Shown here: positions 46,781-57,300 of the stretch, one piece after another
How positions within the stretch are numbered: the first letter of the stretch is position 1
Layout of the letters: every line of letters begins with the position of its first letter
Origin: Anisodus tanguticus
Taxonomy: Eukaryota > Streptophyta > Magnoliopsida > Solanales > Solanaceae
Direction of reading: 5' to 3'
Length of the DNA: 64,000 bases
Assembly: GCA_034509755.1 (NCBI GenBank)
Contig: CM067544.1
Span: 13,077,001 to 13,141,000 of the forward strand
Translations under genes and position numbers: made by a program
The notes under the pieces: model-generated
The model's input: only the letters and a program-made list of their open reading frames with translations
Database searches by the model: none
What the model was told of the DNA's origin: nothing

Positions 46781-47079
46781 TGCAAGGATTAAAAATATAT
46801 CATTTATTTAGCTACAGACATACTGTACTATTCTTAATTATTATAGACCTGTTGGACTAGTCTCAAACCAGCTTGACCAACAGTGTCCCTTAAACAAAGT
46901 TTGGGACATGTATCAGCTCCTTTTAGAGTGATCCTATTCCTTGAAGTCCTATTGAGAACAACCTCTCCAACCCCTTCTACTTTAGAGGTGGCGTTGCTTC
47001 ACATGAACAACCTCTTGCCCGTGGTTAGGGCGTAACTGGATCATATGTGATCTGGATACTCTGGCCCACTCCAGTTGCT

Positions 47080-47400
47080 TTGGCAGACTGAGTGTTCAAT
47101 TTCTTTTCTGCCTTTCTTTAGGCCTTCAGATCATTTAAGACCTTGAAACTCTGGCCCACCTCATTAGGTGTCCATTACTTTTTTGCCTTTCTTTCAGATC
47201 ATTTAAGACCTGGAAACTCTGGCCCACCTCACTAGGCGTCCATTACTTTTCTGTCAAATAAATTCTGGCCCCACTCCAGTCGCCCATAGGCTTTGTATGA
47301 CTGAGTGTCCAGTATCATCCTTATCAAATAAGTTCTGGCCCATCCAGTCGCCCGTATGCTTTGTACGACTGAGTGTCCAATATCATCCTATCAATTGAAG
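47080..47400 (-). repeat. Tandem repeats of family A, element 4
   Basis: Several units with GGACACTCAGTC..ACAAAGC or close variants (plus strand GACTGAGTGTCCARTATCATCC at about 47300 and 47370), corresponding to the array at 11905-12240 in inverted orientation. Confidence 0.7.
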
Positions 47401-47813
47401 GATCTTCTGTCAGATAGGTGACAGGTTCAACGTCTTAAGATAAACCATTATCTCTTTGTCTTCTTCTCTTGTGATTGATGCCCAGGGAAATCCCTGGCGC
47501 TTACTTAAGAGTGGTAACAGTTTTCGTATAGTCAGTGGAACTCTCTCCATCGTATGTGCGAACATACTTTACACACTAGTCATAATTACACTAAAAAAGA
47601 ACATATCTTTCAAGTTTTGTTTACAATAGTCTAATCTTTATAAGGGAAGGAAGAAAATTCAATATCTGATTTTAGAGTGAAGGGAATATAAGTTTTTAAT
47701 GAAAACACTTTCATATTCCCAGCCTTGCTTTACACACTTTTATTCAGATATTAACTAAACACATTATAGATAAGGAAGGATAATAACTTAGACCTTTTGG
47801 ATTATGGCCCACT

Positions 47814-48353
47814 TCAGTTAGACTGAGTGTCCACATCCTCCTTACCATAATTATGATCCTTTGTTTGGGACAGATATAGGCCTTTTGCTACATGATAGAA
47901 CATCACCTTCAGCCTTCTCCTCTTGTTCCAGTTGACATCCTCAGCCTCTCGTGGGCGCTTGTTTCTACCACACTCGGGAGCGGTGACACCAACTTGTTCT
48001 TGATCTTTAGCCGTACTAGTATGACTATCAGTAGTATCTTGAAGCTCAGCATCAGATCCAGAGATCCCACCTTTGACGGAAACAGACTTGTAACTGTCGT
48101 CAAAGAGAGAACCATAACTAGGACCAGTTTTGAAAGCACGATTGTTGTTTGAACTGTTAGAAAAACTGTCAACAAAACTGTTTTCAAGAAGAAAACCACA
48201 GCCAGATTTGGTCACACACTTGTTGACCAACATCTTTCGAATCACTAACACAAATCTTGTCTTAAAATTGTCGGAATATGTGAAGCAACAACGGGAATAG
48301 TAAATAACTATTACAGTGATCGAAAAGATAAACAACAATGAGGACAACAACAA
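47814..48353 (-). CDS. Leader ORF of LTR family A (unknown protein)
   Basis: An open minus-strand frame of 179 codons. Its first part (to about 48269) lies in the LTR end and is unlikely to be part of the protein; the segment from RKMLVNKCVTKSGCGFLLEN onward matches the leader of element 1. It contains a Ser/Asn-rich stretch (SFSNSSNNNRAFKTG), then an acidic Ser/Thr stretch, then GRNKRPREAEDVNWNKRRRL with a basic cluster, and VMFYHVAKGLYLSQTKDHNY. No zinc finger or gag capsid motif is seen. It is element-encoded, most likely an extra ORF or a diverged gag piece; the function is unknown. Confidence 0.45.
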   Translation of the reverse strand: MLLSSLLFIFSITVIVIYYSRCCFTYSDNFKTRFVLVIRKMLVNKCVTKSGCGFLLENSFVDSFSNSSNNNRAFKTGPSYGSLFDDSYKSVSVKGGISGSDAELQDTTDSHTSTAKDQEQVGVTAPECGRNKRPREAEDVNWNKRRRLKVMFYHVAKGLYLSQTKDHNYGKEDVDTQSN

Positions 48354-49345
48354 GTTGTCAATATCTTGATCTTGAATTGAAACTTCAAATATGGATCTTG
48401 TATTCGGGAATACAAGAACATGAACTACTACACTTGTGACTTGTAGATCCGCTAAGAATACGAACGGTTAGAATCCATCGTCTGTTAAGTTAACACCTGA
48501 AACACTTAGAAACCAATTAGATAAACATAACACCACCGGCTGAGTCGAGAGATGGCTCTCTGTCTTTAAGACAAGATTACCCCCATATATAGGCTTTACA
48601 GAAGTGTGGACAATAGTCTCCCAAGATGAAACAACAAACTATCAAGTGTGCAAAGCCTACACAAATGACCTCAGCGAATAACACGAACAATAAAGATTGC
48701 TAAGAGAAGGATTGCTTATCAGGAAATTTTGATCTATTTGTGATGTTGTATACTTGTATGTATATTGTCTTCTTCATTCTATAGAATTGAGCCAAATGCC
48801 TTAATTTATAGGTGTGCAAGATGATCCCTTCAAGTGCCCATGTAATGGTCATTTAAATGCCATGTAATGGCTCTTTAAACCACCAAATAATGGCTGAGTT
48901 ATGGAGGAAAAACTGCCAAGTTAATGCTCCAAAACCTCTCCATAATCAGACAAACTTTTCGACTTCCGTCGAGTACTCACTGCCTGGGAAGCGCCGCGGC
49001 TCCAGAAGCCAAAATTGGAATTAGCGCCGCGGCGCTGCGGCCCAGTCCGGGAGGCGCCGCAGCCCTTCTCGACTCCGCGACCCTTTCCGACCCGTTCCAT
49101 CTTACACTTCGCACAATCCTTCATTCGTTTACCAACGTGGAGCACTTGTTATTTATCCAATAACCATCCATCATTATATGTCTCAAATATTTAACTTACG
49201 TACCAATATCTCTTTCATTAACGAAATTTACGATACTTGGCACTAAGATTGCACGTGTGTGGAAATGATATTTTCGACGTGCGGGGCTCAATTATTCGAG
49301 TCATAAATAATGGGATAAACTTAATTCACATTAGTAAATTTCCAA
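48269..49345 (-). repeat. 5' LTR of family A element 4
   Basis: Minus strand TGTTGGAAATTTACTAATG (49345) to TTCCGACA (48269), 1,077 bp. It shares the TGTTGGAAATTT start, the AATATCTCTTTCATT block and the end of element 1. It carries GC-rich GGCGCCGCGGC repeats in its middle. Confidence 0.75.
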
Positions 49346-49861
49346 CATGACATTCAATTGCCATGTAATGGATGACATTTAACCCCCAAGTAATGCAACA
49401 ACATAATGGTCCAAGTAACGACTATTATTGGGTGGATTCAATGCCATTGAAACCACCTTAACAACCAAACTTTTGGGAATCCGTCGAGCAAACACTGATT
49501 GGGAAGCGCCGCGGCGCTGCAACATTAGCGCCGCGGCTCCAGAATGCCAAACATGCAATTAGCGCCGCGACTCAGCTTGGGGGCGCCGCGGCCCAGTTCC
49601 GACCCGTACCATCTTACACTTCGCACAATCCTTCCTTCGTTTACCGACGTGGAACACTTGTTATTTAGCCAATAACCGTCCATCATTCTATGTCTCAAAC
49701 ATTTCACTTACATACCAATATCTCTTTCATTAACGAAATATACGATACTTGGCACTAAGATTGCACGTGTGTGGAAATGACATTTCCGACGTGCGGGGCC
49801 CCAATTGTCCGAATCATAAATAATGGGATAAACTTAATTCCACATTAGTAATTTTTCAACA
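49346..49861 (-). repeat. Second, partial family A LTR abutting element 4
   Basis: 516 bp matching the outer half of the LTR at 48269-49345 (GGCGCCGCGGC block, CATCTTACACTTCGCAC, CACTAAGATTGCACGTGTG) in the same orientation. On the minus strand it begins TGTTGAAAAATTACTAATG at 49861. It is cut where element 4 starts. Confidence 0.75.
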
Positions 49862-50162
49862 AATATTCAGGAAAATATACTTTCTTTTGCTTTTTTCTTT
49901 GTTTGTTTGTTAAATAGCTGCAAACATATGGTTACATTTATTAATCTTTTTTAATTGAAGTAAACCAATTTTTACTCTTCAAATCTATCATTTTTAATAG
50001 TATATATATAATTATTTTGTAAAAGAACATAAAACAAAAACAGATACATCTGAACCGTTAAAAAATCAAGAAACCAAATGGCTTTAATTTGGCACCCTAT
50101 TGACATTTAATGGAGCATTTTAAACTGGAGCAGATCAACTCCCTACATACATAACATCCGGA

Positions 50163-50420
50163 TATATTAAATTTTTCATGCTACAAATTTACTTTGTTTT
50201 TTTTACAAATGGAAACATTAAATTTTTTATTATTTGATGATAATTTTTTGTGATATAATATAAATAGAGTGGAATATTTTTACAATTGAATACCTTAACT
50301 TTTTGTGCTATAAATTTACTCTTTTTTTTTTTAGAACGGATACATTAAATATTTTGTAAATTTGATGATAAATGTTTTGTGATATAACACAAACAACGTG
50401 GAATATTTTTACAACCGTAT
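50163..50420. repeat. Tandem duplication of about 127 bp
   Basis: Two adjacent copies, each with GCTAYAAATTTACT, then GATGATAA.TTTTTGTGATATAA and GTGGAATATTTTTACAA. Confidence 0.8.
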
Positions 50421-50750
50421 ACATTGAATTATTAATAAAATTTGTTATTTGATTATTTCACTAGTTATATGGAGATTGTGGAGGGTATTTTTATAAACAA
50501 ATATTTTTTTTAAAAATCATACAATGCTTTAATACACCAAACCAAACAATGAATAAGAGATAACACATCATAACTAATGCAAGCATAACTAATGTCAACA
50601 TTACTAATACACTCTATTCGACGTTATTCTTATGCAACCTACCAAACTACCCCTTAATAATAACAGTACTATTGATAGAAATCAACAAAATAGATGACAC
50701 AGTGAATTGCTTGTCTATACTTGCTCATGGGAAGTCAGATTAGAGAATAA

Positions 50751-50923
50751 GAGTCCGTTTGAATGAGCTATACGACTTTTGATTTATAAGCCAAAAATCA
50801 TAAGTTTTGGTTTATTTTAATTATTCTAGCTTAAAAATAAGTGTTTAAAATCATTTTTTTATTTTATTTAAACACTATAAAAGTGCTTAAAAACATTTAA
50901 AATAATCCAATCCAAACAGGCTC
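50751..50923. mobile_element. Tourist-type (PIF/Harbinger) MITE
   Basis: 173 bp with 3-bp duplication TAA (50748-50750 and 50924-50926) and inverted ends GAGTCCGTTTG and GAGCCTGTTTG. No coding capacity. Confidence 0.82.
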
Positions 50924-51206
50924 TAAGAAGAAGTTAACCACATAAAAAGAATTATAATCGTAGTTAAGTTCAATTATGAAAGACATTAGGGGATGATCTG
51001 CAATTATGACAAACACCCGGGGCGTTGGGGGTGTGTCACGAAAAAAATACTAGTCTTGCACGTTAAATAGCCCGTCCACCGCGAACCGGGCGGAGCAACA
51101 CCCTCCATTCTGGGAGAGGGAAACTGCATAGTAATTTACTTCCCCAATCAATTAAACCCCAAAATCCTAGTCTAAATTCCCCTTTAGTAATTCACTACAA
51201 ATTCAT

Positions 51207-51298
51207 CTATAAAACCAGCAATTTCACTCCTACAAGCATACAACTGCGAATTCTTAAAATAATCACTGTAAAAAAGCTTCTCAATTTCTTAAACCCTA
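51207..51298 (+). promoter_or_regulatory. Candidate core promoter and telo-box of TRRAP
   Basis: CTATAAAA at 51207-51214 is a good TATA box about 140 bp before the ATG, which would place transcription start near 51240. AAACCCTA (telo-box) at 51291-51298 lies in the predicted 5' UTR. Telo-boxes are frequent near the start sites of plant housekeeping genes. Confidence 0.5.
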
Positions 51299-51347
51299 GT
51301 TCAAGTCCGTTTACTTCAAAGCTTATTAATTTTAGGGTTTATACAAC

Positions 51348-54300
51348 ATGAGTCCCATTCAGAACTTCGATCAGCATTCTCGGCACCTTCTCGAACCTGA
51401 CCTCTGTACTTCACTTACCTTTACACTTCACTGTTTTTTTTTAACTATGTATAAAAATATGATTTTTTTTAACTATATGTGTAATACCATTACAGTGGGG
51501 TTTGGGGAGGGTTTCATAAAGAGGTTGTTTCTGATAAACAGGGCTTAAAAGAACAGTCAATGCAAAAATTCAAGAAAAATAAGACAGCAAGATAACAATA
51601 AAAAATAAATAAAGCAACACATAGGAATAGTCACATAAAATCTGTTTTTTTTTTAAAACTTTATGTGTATAAAAATCTGTTTTTTAAAACAATGTGTATA
51701 AAAATTTGTTTTTTTAACTCTGTGTATAAATAACTTTTTTTTTTTGTTGTGTAACAGCAATTCAAACAAGATTACAGATGGCAATGGAGGTGCGGGATAG
51801 TTTGGAGATAACGCACACTGGGGAGTATTTGAATTTCCTTAAATGTTATTTTCGTTCGTTTTCGGGTGTTTTATATCAAATTACTAAGCCACAGTTCTCG
51901 GATAATCCGGAACATAAGCTGAGGAACATTGTGGTTGAGATACTGAATAGGCTTCCTCATAGTGAAGTGTTGAGACCATTTGTACAGGAGCTCTTGAAGG
52001 TGGCAATGCATGTTCTTACAACGGATAACGAAGAGAATGGCTTGATTTGCATTCGTATTATCTTTGATTTGCTCAGGAACTTTAGGCCTACTTTAGAAAA
52101 CGAAGTTCAACCCTTTTTGGACTTTGTTTGTAAAATATACCAGAATTTTAGAGCTACTGTAAGTTATTTCTTTGAGAGTGGGGCAATGGCGGTGCCTCCA
52201 CCGCCCATGCCCACGTCGTCTGTGTCATCTTTGGGTGACTCAGATGTGAAGCCAATGGATGTGTCAGATCAAATGAGTACTTCTAATGGATATTTTGGTG
52301 CTGGTCAGTTTAATCCCAGTACGAGATCATTTAAGATAGTTACTGAGAGTCCGTTGGTAGTGATGTTCCTGTTTCAGTTATATAGCCGCCTGGTTCAGAC
52401 AAATATTCCCCATTTGTTGCCCTTGATGGTTTCTGCCATATCAGTTCCAGGTCCTGAAAAGGTGCCTCCTCATTTGAAGACTCACTTTATTGAACTGAAG
52501 GGTGCGCAGGTCAAGGTATGATTTTGATCTCTTGAAAATACTCTTTTTTCACTTGAGCTCTTTAGTTTTTGTGCATATTGGTACAAGTCACCTCCTTTTA
52601 GGCGAATTATGATAATCAAGTTGTTTGACAATTGATCATGATAGTTCTCTGTGTTTGCCCATGGAGAAAAGAAGCTAATTTTATTTTTACTCTTTATCCT
52701 TTGCCTTTAGTTTACTTGACATTACCTACTTGTGTTCATTTTTGGAGAACTTAGTTTTCTGTACATTCTGCTATGCCATGTCTAGTGGGTTTTCTTCTGC
52801 CTGTTAGGTTGTCCCTACTCCCTGGCAAGGAGTAGAATGCGTGGACCATTTCACTCTTTGTTATTGTAATGGAGAGTGTTAACCCATCAACTCTTGAAGT
52901 AGTTCATGCTACAATTGTCCCTAAGATGACCATTATTGTAAGATTCCTGGTCAGCGATGTGCTATTTTATCATAGGCATATTTGGATATATAGCTACCTT
53001 TTCTTTTCCTGAGGAAGAATATAGGTGAAAGAGAAAGAATAAGCTTATTTTGTAGTCCTCATTTTTCATCACCATTGTTCCTAAACCTTATTTTGTGTCT
53101 CTTGAGCTGGATAAGCTTATGATCATGTCTTGTTGCTTTCTTGCATTTTTGCCGATTCATGTTTTTCTCCCTAATATGCCCATTTGTGCTTTTTTAGCTG
53201 CCCGAGTGCCCGTACATGTGTTCCCTCTTGAGTCAAATCAGATAACTCAGTTGAGTACAAGACACATGTAGAAATGAAAGTTAAAAAAGCCTAACTTGAT
53301 TCATTGGACTTATTGTAACTACTACAACAACTACAACCATCGCGCCTCAGTTCCATTCTGTGTAAATAACTTCAAATTCTGTTACAACTTAATGAAGACG
53401 AAACATAAATTGAGGATAAACACAGAGGCAAAATAGTGAGGATAGGAGGTGGGGAGTGTGAATCATTGAGAAAAAAGTACTTGATCAATAGAATGACCTT
53501 CTTAACCTCCTTTATTCTTGTTAGTTTGTGGTTATAAAGGTAATATTGGGCGCAACTTGTGAAAGTTTTAACCATCACACTACAACCACTTTCTCCCATT
53601 TATTATTGGCACAAACAATATTTGAAGTGTCCAAGGATGGTTTTATTAAAGGCGAATCAAGACGAGATAACCAACAGGAAAAGAAATTAAAAGGTATAAC
53701 AGAAGTCCATCCACCAACCAAAACAATTTTAAAAGAGTTCGGTGGATCCTGTTCGTGATTTCTAATAGTGTCCAAGCGTAAACACCCCGAAAGAAGTGGC
53801 CTAGCGGTTGAAGAGTTGGAGTGACAACCATGGTACCAAGGTTCGAATGCCATCAGAGTGATGCTAGGTGAAGTTTTCCCATCTGTCTAAGCTTTGGTTT
53901 GTAGAAAATTCGGTACGTGCACTAGCGGGAGGCTGGAGGTACTTGATGATTAGTTGAGGTACACACAAGTTGGCATGAATACTATGGTTATTAACTAAAA
54001 TTTTGTCCAAGCAAAAGCGGTTATGTTTGAGGGAATATCCCAGATTCTTATTAATTACTTCACCAAAAAAGTGATGTCCAAGATTTTTTAATATTATTTT
54101 ACCTCCATTGTCGATAAATTGGAAGATAGGTTCGTTTGTGCTTATTTGTTGTTTCCTGTTCACCTTTATCTACTTTTCTAGATAACTTACCTTTTCCCTT
54201 TCATTTTGAGGGTGAAGACTAAGTAGACTTCTTTTGTTCAAATCTGCAGACAGTTTCTTTCTTGACTTACCTGTTGAAGAGTTTTGCTGACTACATTAAG

Positions 54301-57300
54301 CCACATGAAGAGAGTATATGTAAAAGCATTGTGAATCTGCTTGTCACATGTTCAGACTCGGTGTCTATCCGAAAGGTGAACTCCTTGAGATGCTCCTTGC
54401 GAACTTTATCGTATCTTTGCTTTTGCATATAGTTAAAACTGAAGTTTGTTGTTTCAGGAACTGCTGGTGGCCCTGAAACATGTTCTTGGGACAGATTTCA
54501 AGAGGGGTTTGTTCCCCCTTATTGACACGCTTTTGGAAGAGAGGTAAACTTTCAATCAGAAGTTGGCTCAAAACAATTATTTGGTTATGCTATTTTGGGA
54601 TTTGCTTTAACCGAAGCTATTGCCTTGTTTTCCTTAGTGATGGCCTTCTTAATCCTCCTTGGGAGAGAAACTCATGCTTTCTTGTGACTGCAGAAATTTA
54701 GTTTCTTGTATGAGGTTGATAAAAACTGCTTTGCATTCTAAGTGATAAAAGCTGTTTGTGAAGTGTTCCCTCATTCACCATTACCTGTAAAAGTGTCCCT
54801 GCATTTGCCTTGTCCTGGATTAGTACCACTTTACTGGCCTTTTGACCCAATCTGGCATTTCTGGGAATATATTCCTGGTTAGGAAGTTTCTGAACTGCAA
54901 CAACAACATACCCAGTGTAATCCCACTAGGTGGGGTCTGGGGAGGGTAGAGTGTACGCAGACCTTACCCCTACCTTGGGAGGTAGGGAGGCTGTTTCCGA
55001 AAGACCATCGGCTCAAGTTTCAGAACTGCATTGCGTACAATCTAATTTGTGGATTGCAGTGGGGATTATGGGTAGCTTTTGGAACTAAGTTTATTGAAGT
55101 GTGCTTACAGCACTGTGCCTTTTGCTGGCAGACAATTGAAAAGGATAGATAGGAAACAAGATTAGGAGAATAAACAATATTAAATGAACTTTGTTGCCGT
55201 TAGCATCCCTGCAAGAAAACGATCCACTAAGTCGGCATTAAAGTATGTATATGCGTTTGAGTAACTTCTTGGTGCATGCTATTTGCAATTGTGGATTGTA
55301 CTTTTATCTTGTTTTTGTCTTTGGAAATTCAGGAATGAATAAGGATTAGTCAATTAAGTCTCTCTTGGTTAGATGTTGCAATTTGATGTTTGAGATAATC
55401 TCCATCAGGGTCCTTGTTGGAACTGGCCGTGCATGCTTTGAGACATTGAGGCCTTTGGCTTACAGCCTATTGGCGGAGATTGTTCACCACGTCAGGGGGG
55501 ATCTTTCTTTGTCCCAGGTATTGCATACTTTGATACTTTTGTCCTTTTCTGTAAGAAGATGTTGATTGCCGTGGTAGTCTGCTGTTCTTATTGCCTCCTT
55601 AGAGATAGTTCTTGGTGAATTGATTAATGTGAACGAATGCCTTTGCACCTCCTCTTAGTTCCTCAACATAGTGGAAGGTTGTATGATTTTGATTCTGTTA
55701 TAAATACAGCAGTTGTTTTCTTTGGATAAAGGCCTTACCAAGGAAAATACTTTAATGGATAAACGGGAGTAGTTGAGTCCCGTTCTTTACAAAGAAGCTT
55801 AAGATAAGGAAGGAAAGGGGTTGAATTGCCTGATTGATAGTTGCTTCTTTCGATTAATTAATGCTTGAAATGTTGTCGTTGAGCAAATGAACATTAGTAG
55901 TTGGATTTTTGTCATTCTTCCCCTTGTCTAATATTTACTTATCAAATTTCTTCTGTGATTTATATTTTCTCCCCATCTTTGGACTGATGATGCCGTCTGC
56001 ATATGTTTTCTTTTCCTCCGTTACTACTGAAAAGGGTATATCTTGATTTCTTTGTGTGCAGTTATCACGGATTATTTACCTTTTCTCAAGCAACATGCAT
56101 GATTCTTCTTTGTCGCTCAGCATCCACACCACGTGCGCTCGTCTGATGTTAAATCTGGTAAGGATCGTATTGTCTCCTTGAAAGCGTTATATATCCGCTC
56201 CTCGGTCATTGCAGCTGTAGTGTAACTAGATGTTTTGGACCTTTAGATGGTGTCTAGGAATCAATGTTCAATTTGACAGATATCTTCATCTTCCTTTGAC
56301 AGGTGGAACCGATTTTCGAGAAAGGTGTCGACCAACAATCCGTGGATGAAGCAAGGATTTTGTTGGTCTGGATTACTATTGCATATTTCAAGACTTTATT
56401 TGTTTCTTGGAAAACCACACTTTTCCCCCCAGATATTTGTGTACTAGAACTCATGTCATTATATTTGTGTTAGGGTCGGATTTTGGACGCTTTTGTCGGC
56501 AAATTCAATATGCTTAAGCGTACAATTCCGCAGGTAATCAATCGAATTCAACTTTCAGTTAGATGATGTGGAATTCTTTAGGGTATTTGGGCTTCCTGTA
56601 ACTCTATTAACTTGTCTTTTTTAGAAAGATCATTATCTCTATTAACTTATCAAGTTTAGGTGTTTGGATGCAGAACAAAGCTTATATTAAACACCATACA
56701 ACTTATCCCTCATTTGTTTTCTATATACAACGTAGCATTGAACTTTGTTGCAGTCGATTGTTTGATATTTTGTAAAGCTTCATGGTTGTAAGTTGGAGAT
56801 TATTAAACTCACAAATAATACTATTTCCCATTTATCTCTCCCTTCTTGTTATCCCAATTTCCACCAGTATCGATTGTTCAATCTAACCAGATCGTATCCA
56901 ATTTTTAATCTGTGTTATCATTCCATTTCCAAACAACTCATCAGAAACTTAAATATGAGGGTGTTTGGATTGACTTATTTTAAGTGCTTATTGACTTTTA
57001 AGCTCTTTTCTACGGTTTGTGGTGTTTGGGAAAGACAAAAAGTTCTTTTAAGCACTTACTTTTAGCCCAAAAAAGTACAAAAATAAGCCAAAAGCCAAAA
57101 GTTGGGTATTACCAACTTATGGCTTTTAGCTTTTAGCTTATAAGCTACTTTTAAAAAGCCTATCCAAACACCCTCTATATCAAAGTGTGCAAATAGAAAA
57201 CAATACTAAAAAGAATAGGTTTTGACATTGTTGTGTAATGATGTCCAAGAACGCCGTAGTTCTTATTTTGCTGGATATTTTGGATTCCTTTCGCTTTATG

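Larger units (their letters stand above)
45310..49345 (-). mobile_element. LTR retrotransposon family A, element 4, degenerate, minus strand
   Basis: On the minus strand: a 5' LTR (49345-48269), leader with ORF and tandem repeats (48268-46790), then copia-type pol debris (46780-45486) and a short LTR-like fragment (about 45485-45310, with GGACCAAAATGT and CAGGGACCAAA blocks). The leader matches 11194-12495 of element 1. This copy ties family A to Ty1/copia because it keeps pol. Confidence 0.7.
49862..51206. other. Intergenic region upstream of TRRAP
   Basis: Very AT-rich, with no gene. It holds the tandem duplication at 50163-50420 and the MITE at 50751-50923. The stretch 51000-51120 is GC-richer and close to the TRRAP promoter. 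Confidence 0.5.

Noticed and set aside
51348..51548. 66-codon protein starting MSPIQNF and reading through to 51548
   Set aside because: Only the first 19 codons are exon 1 of TRRAP; the rest is intron 1, which begins with GT at 51406.
53330..53370. Another RTE LINE tail (ACTACAACAACTACAACC)
   Set aside because: Only about 40 bp match loosely and no target duplication was found.
55365..55565. Separate small gene in the TRRAP region
   Set aside because: It is TRRAP exon 5 (55409-55517) read with its flanking introns.
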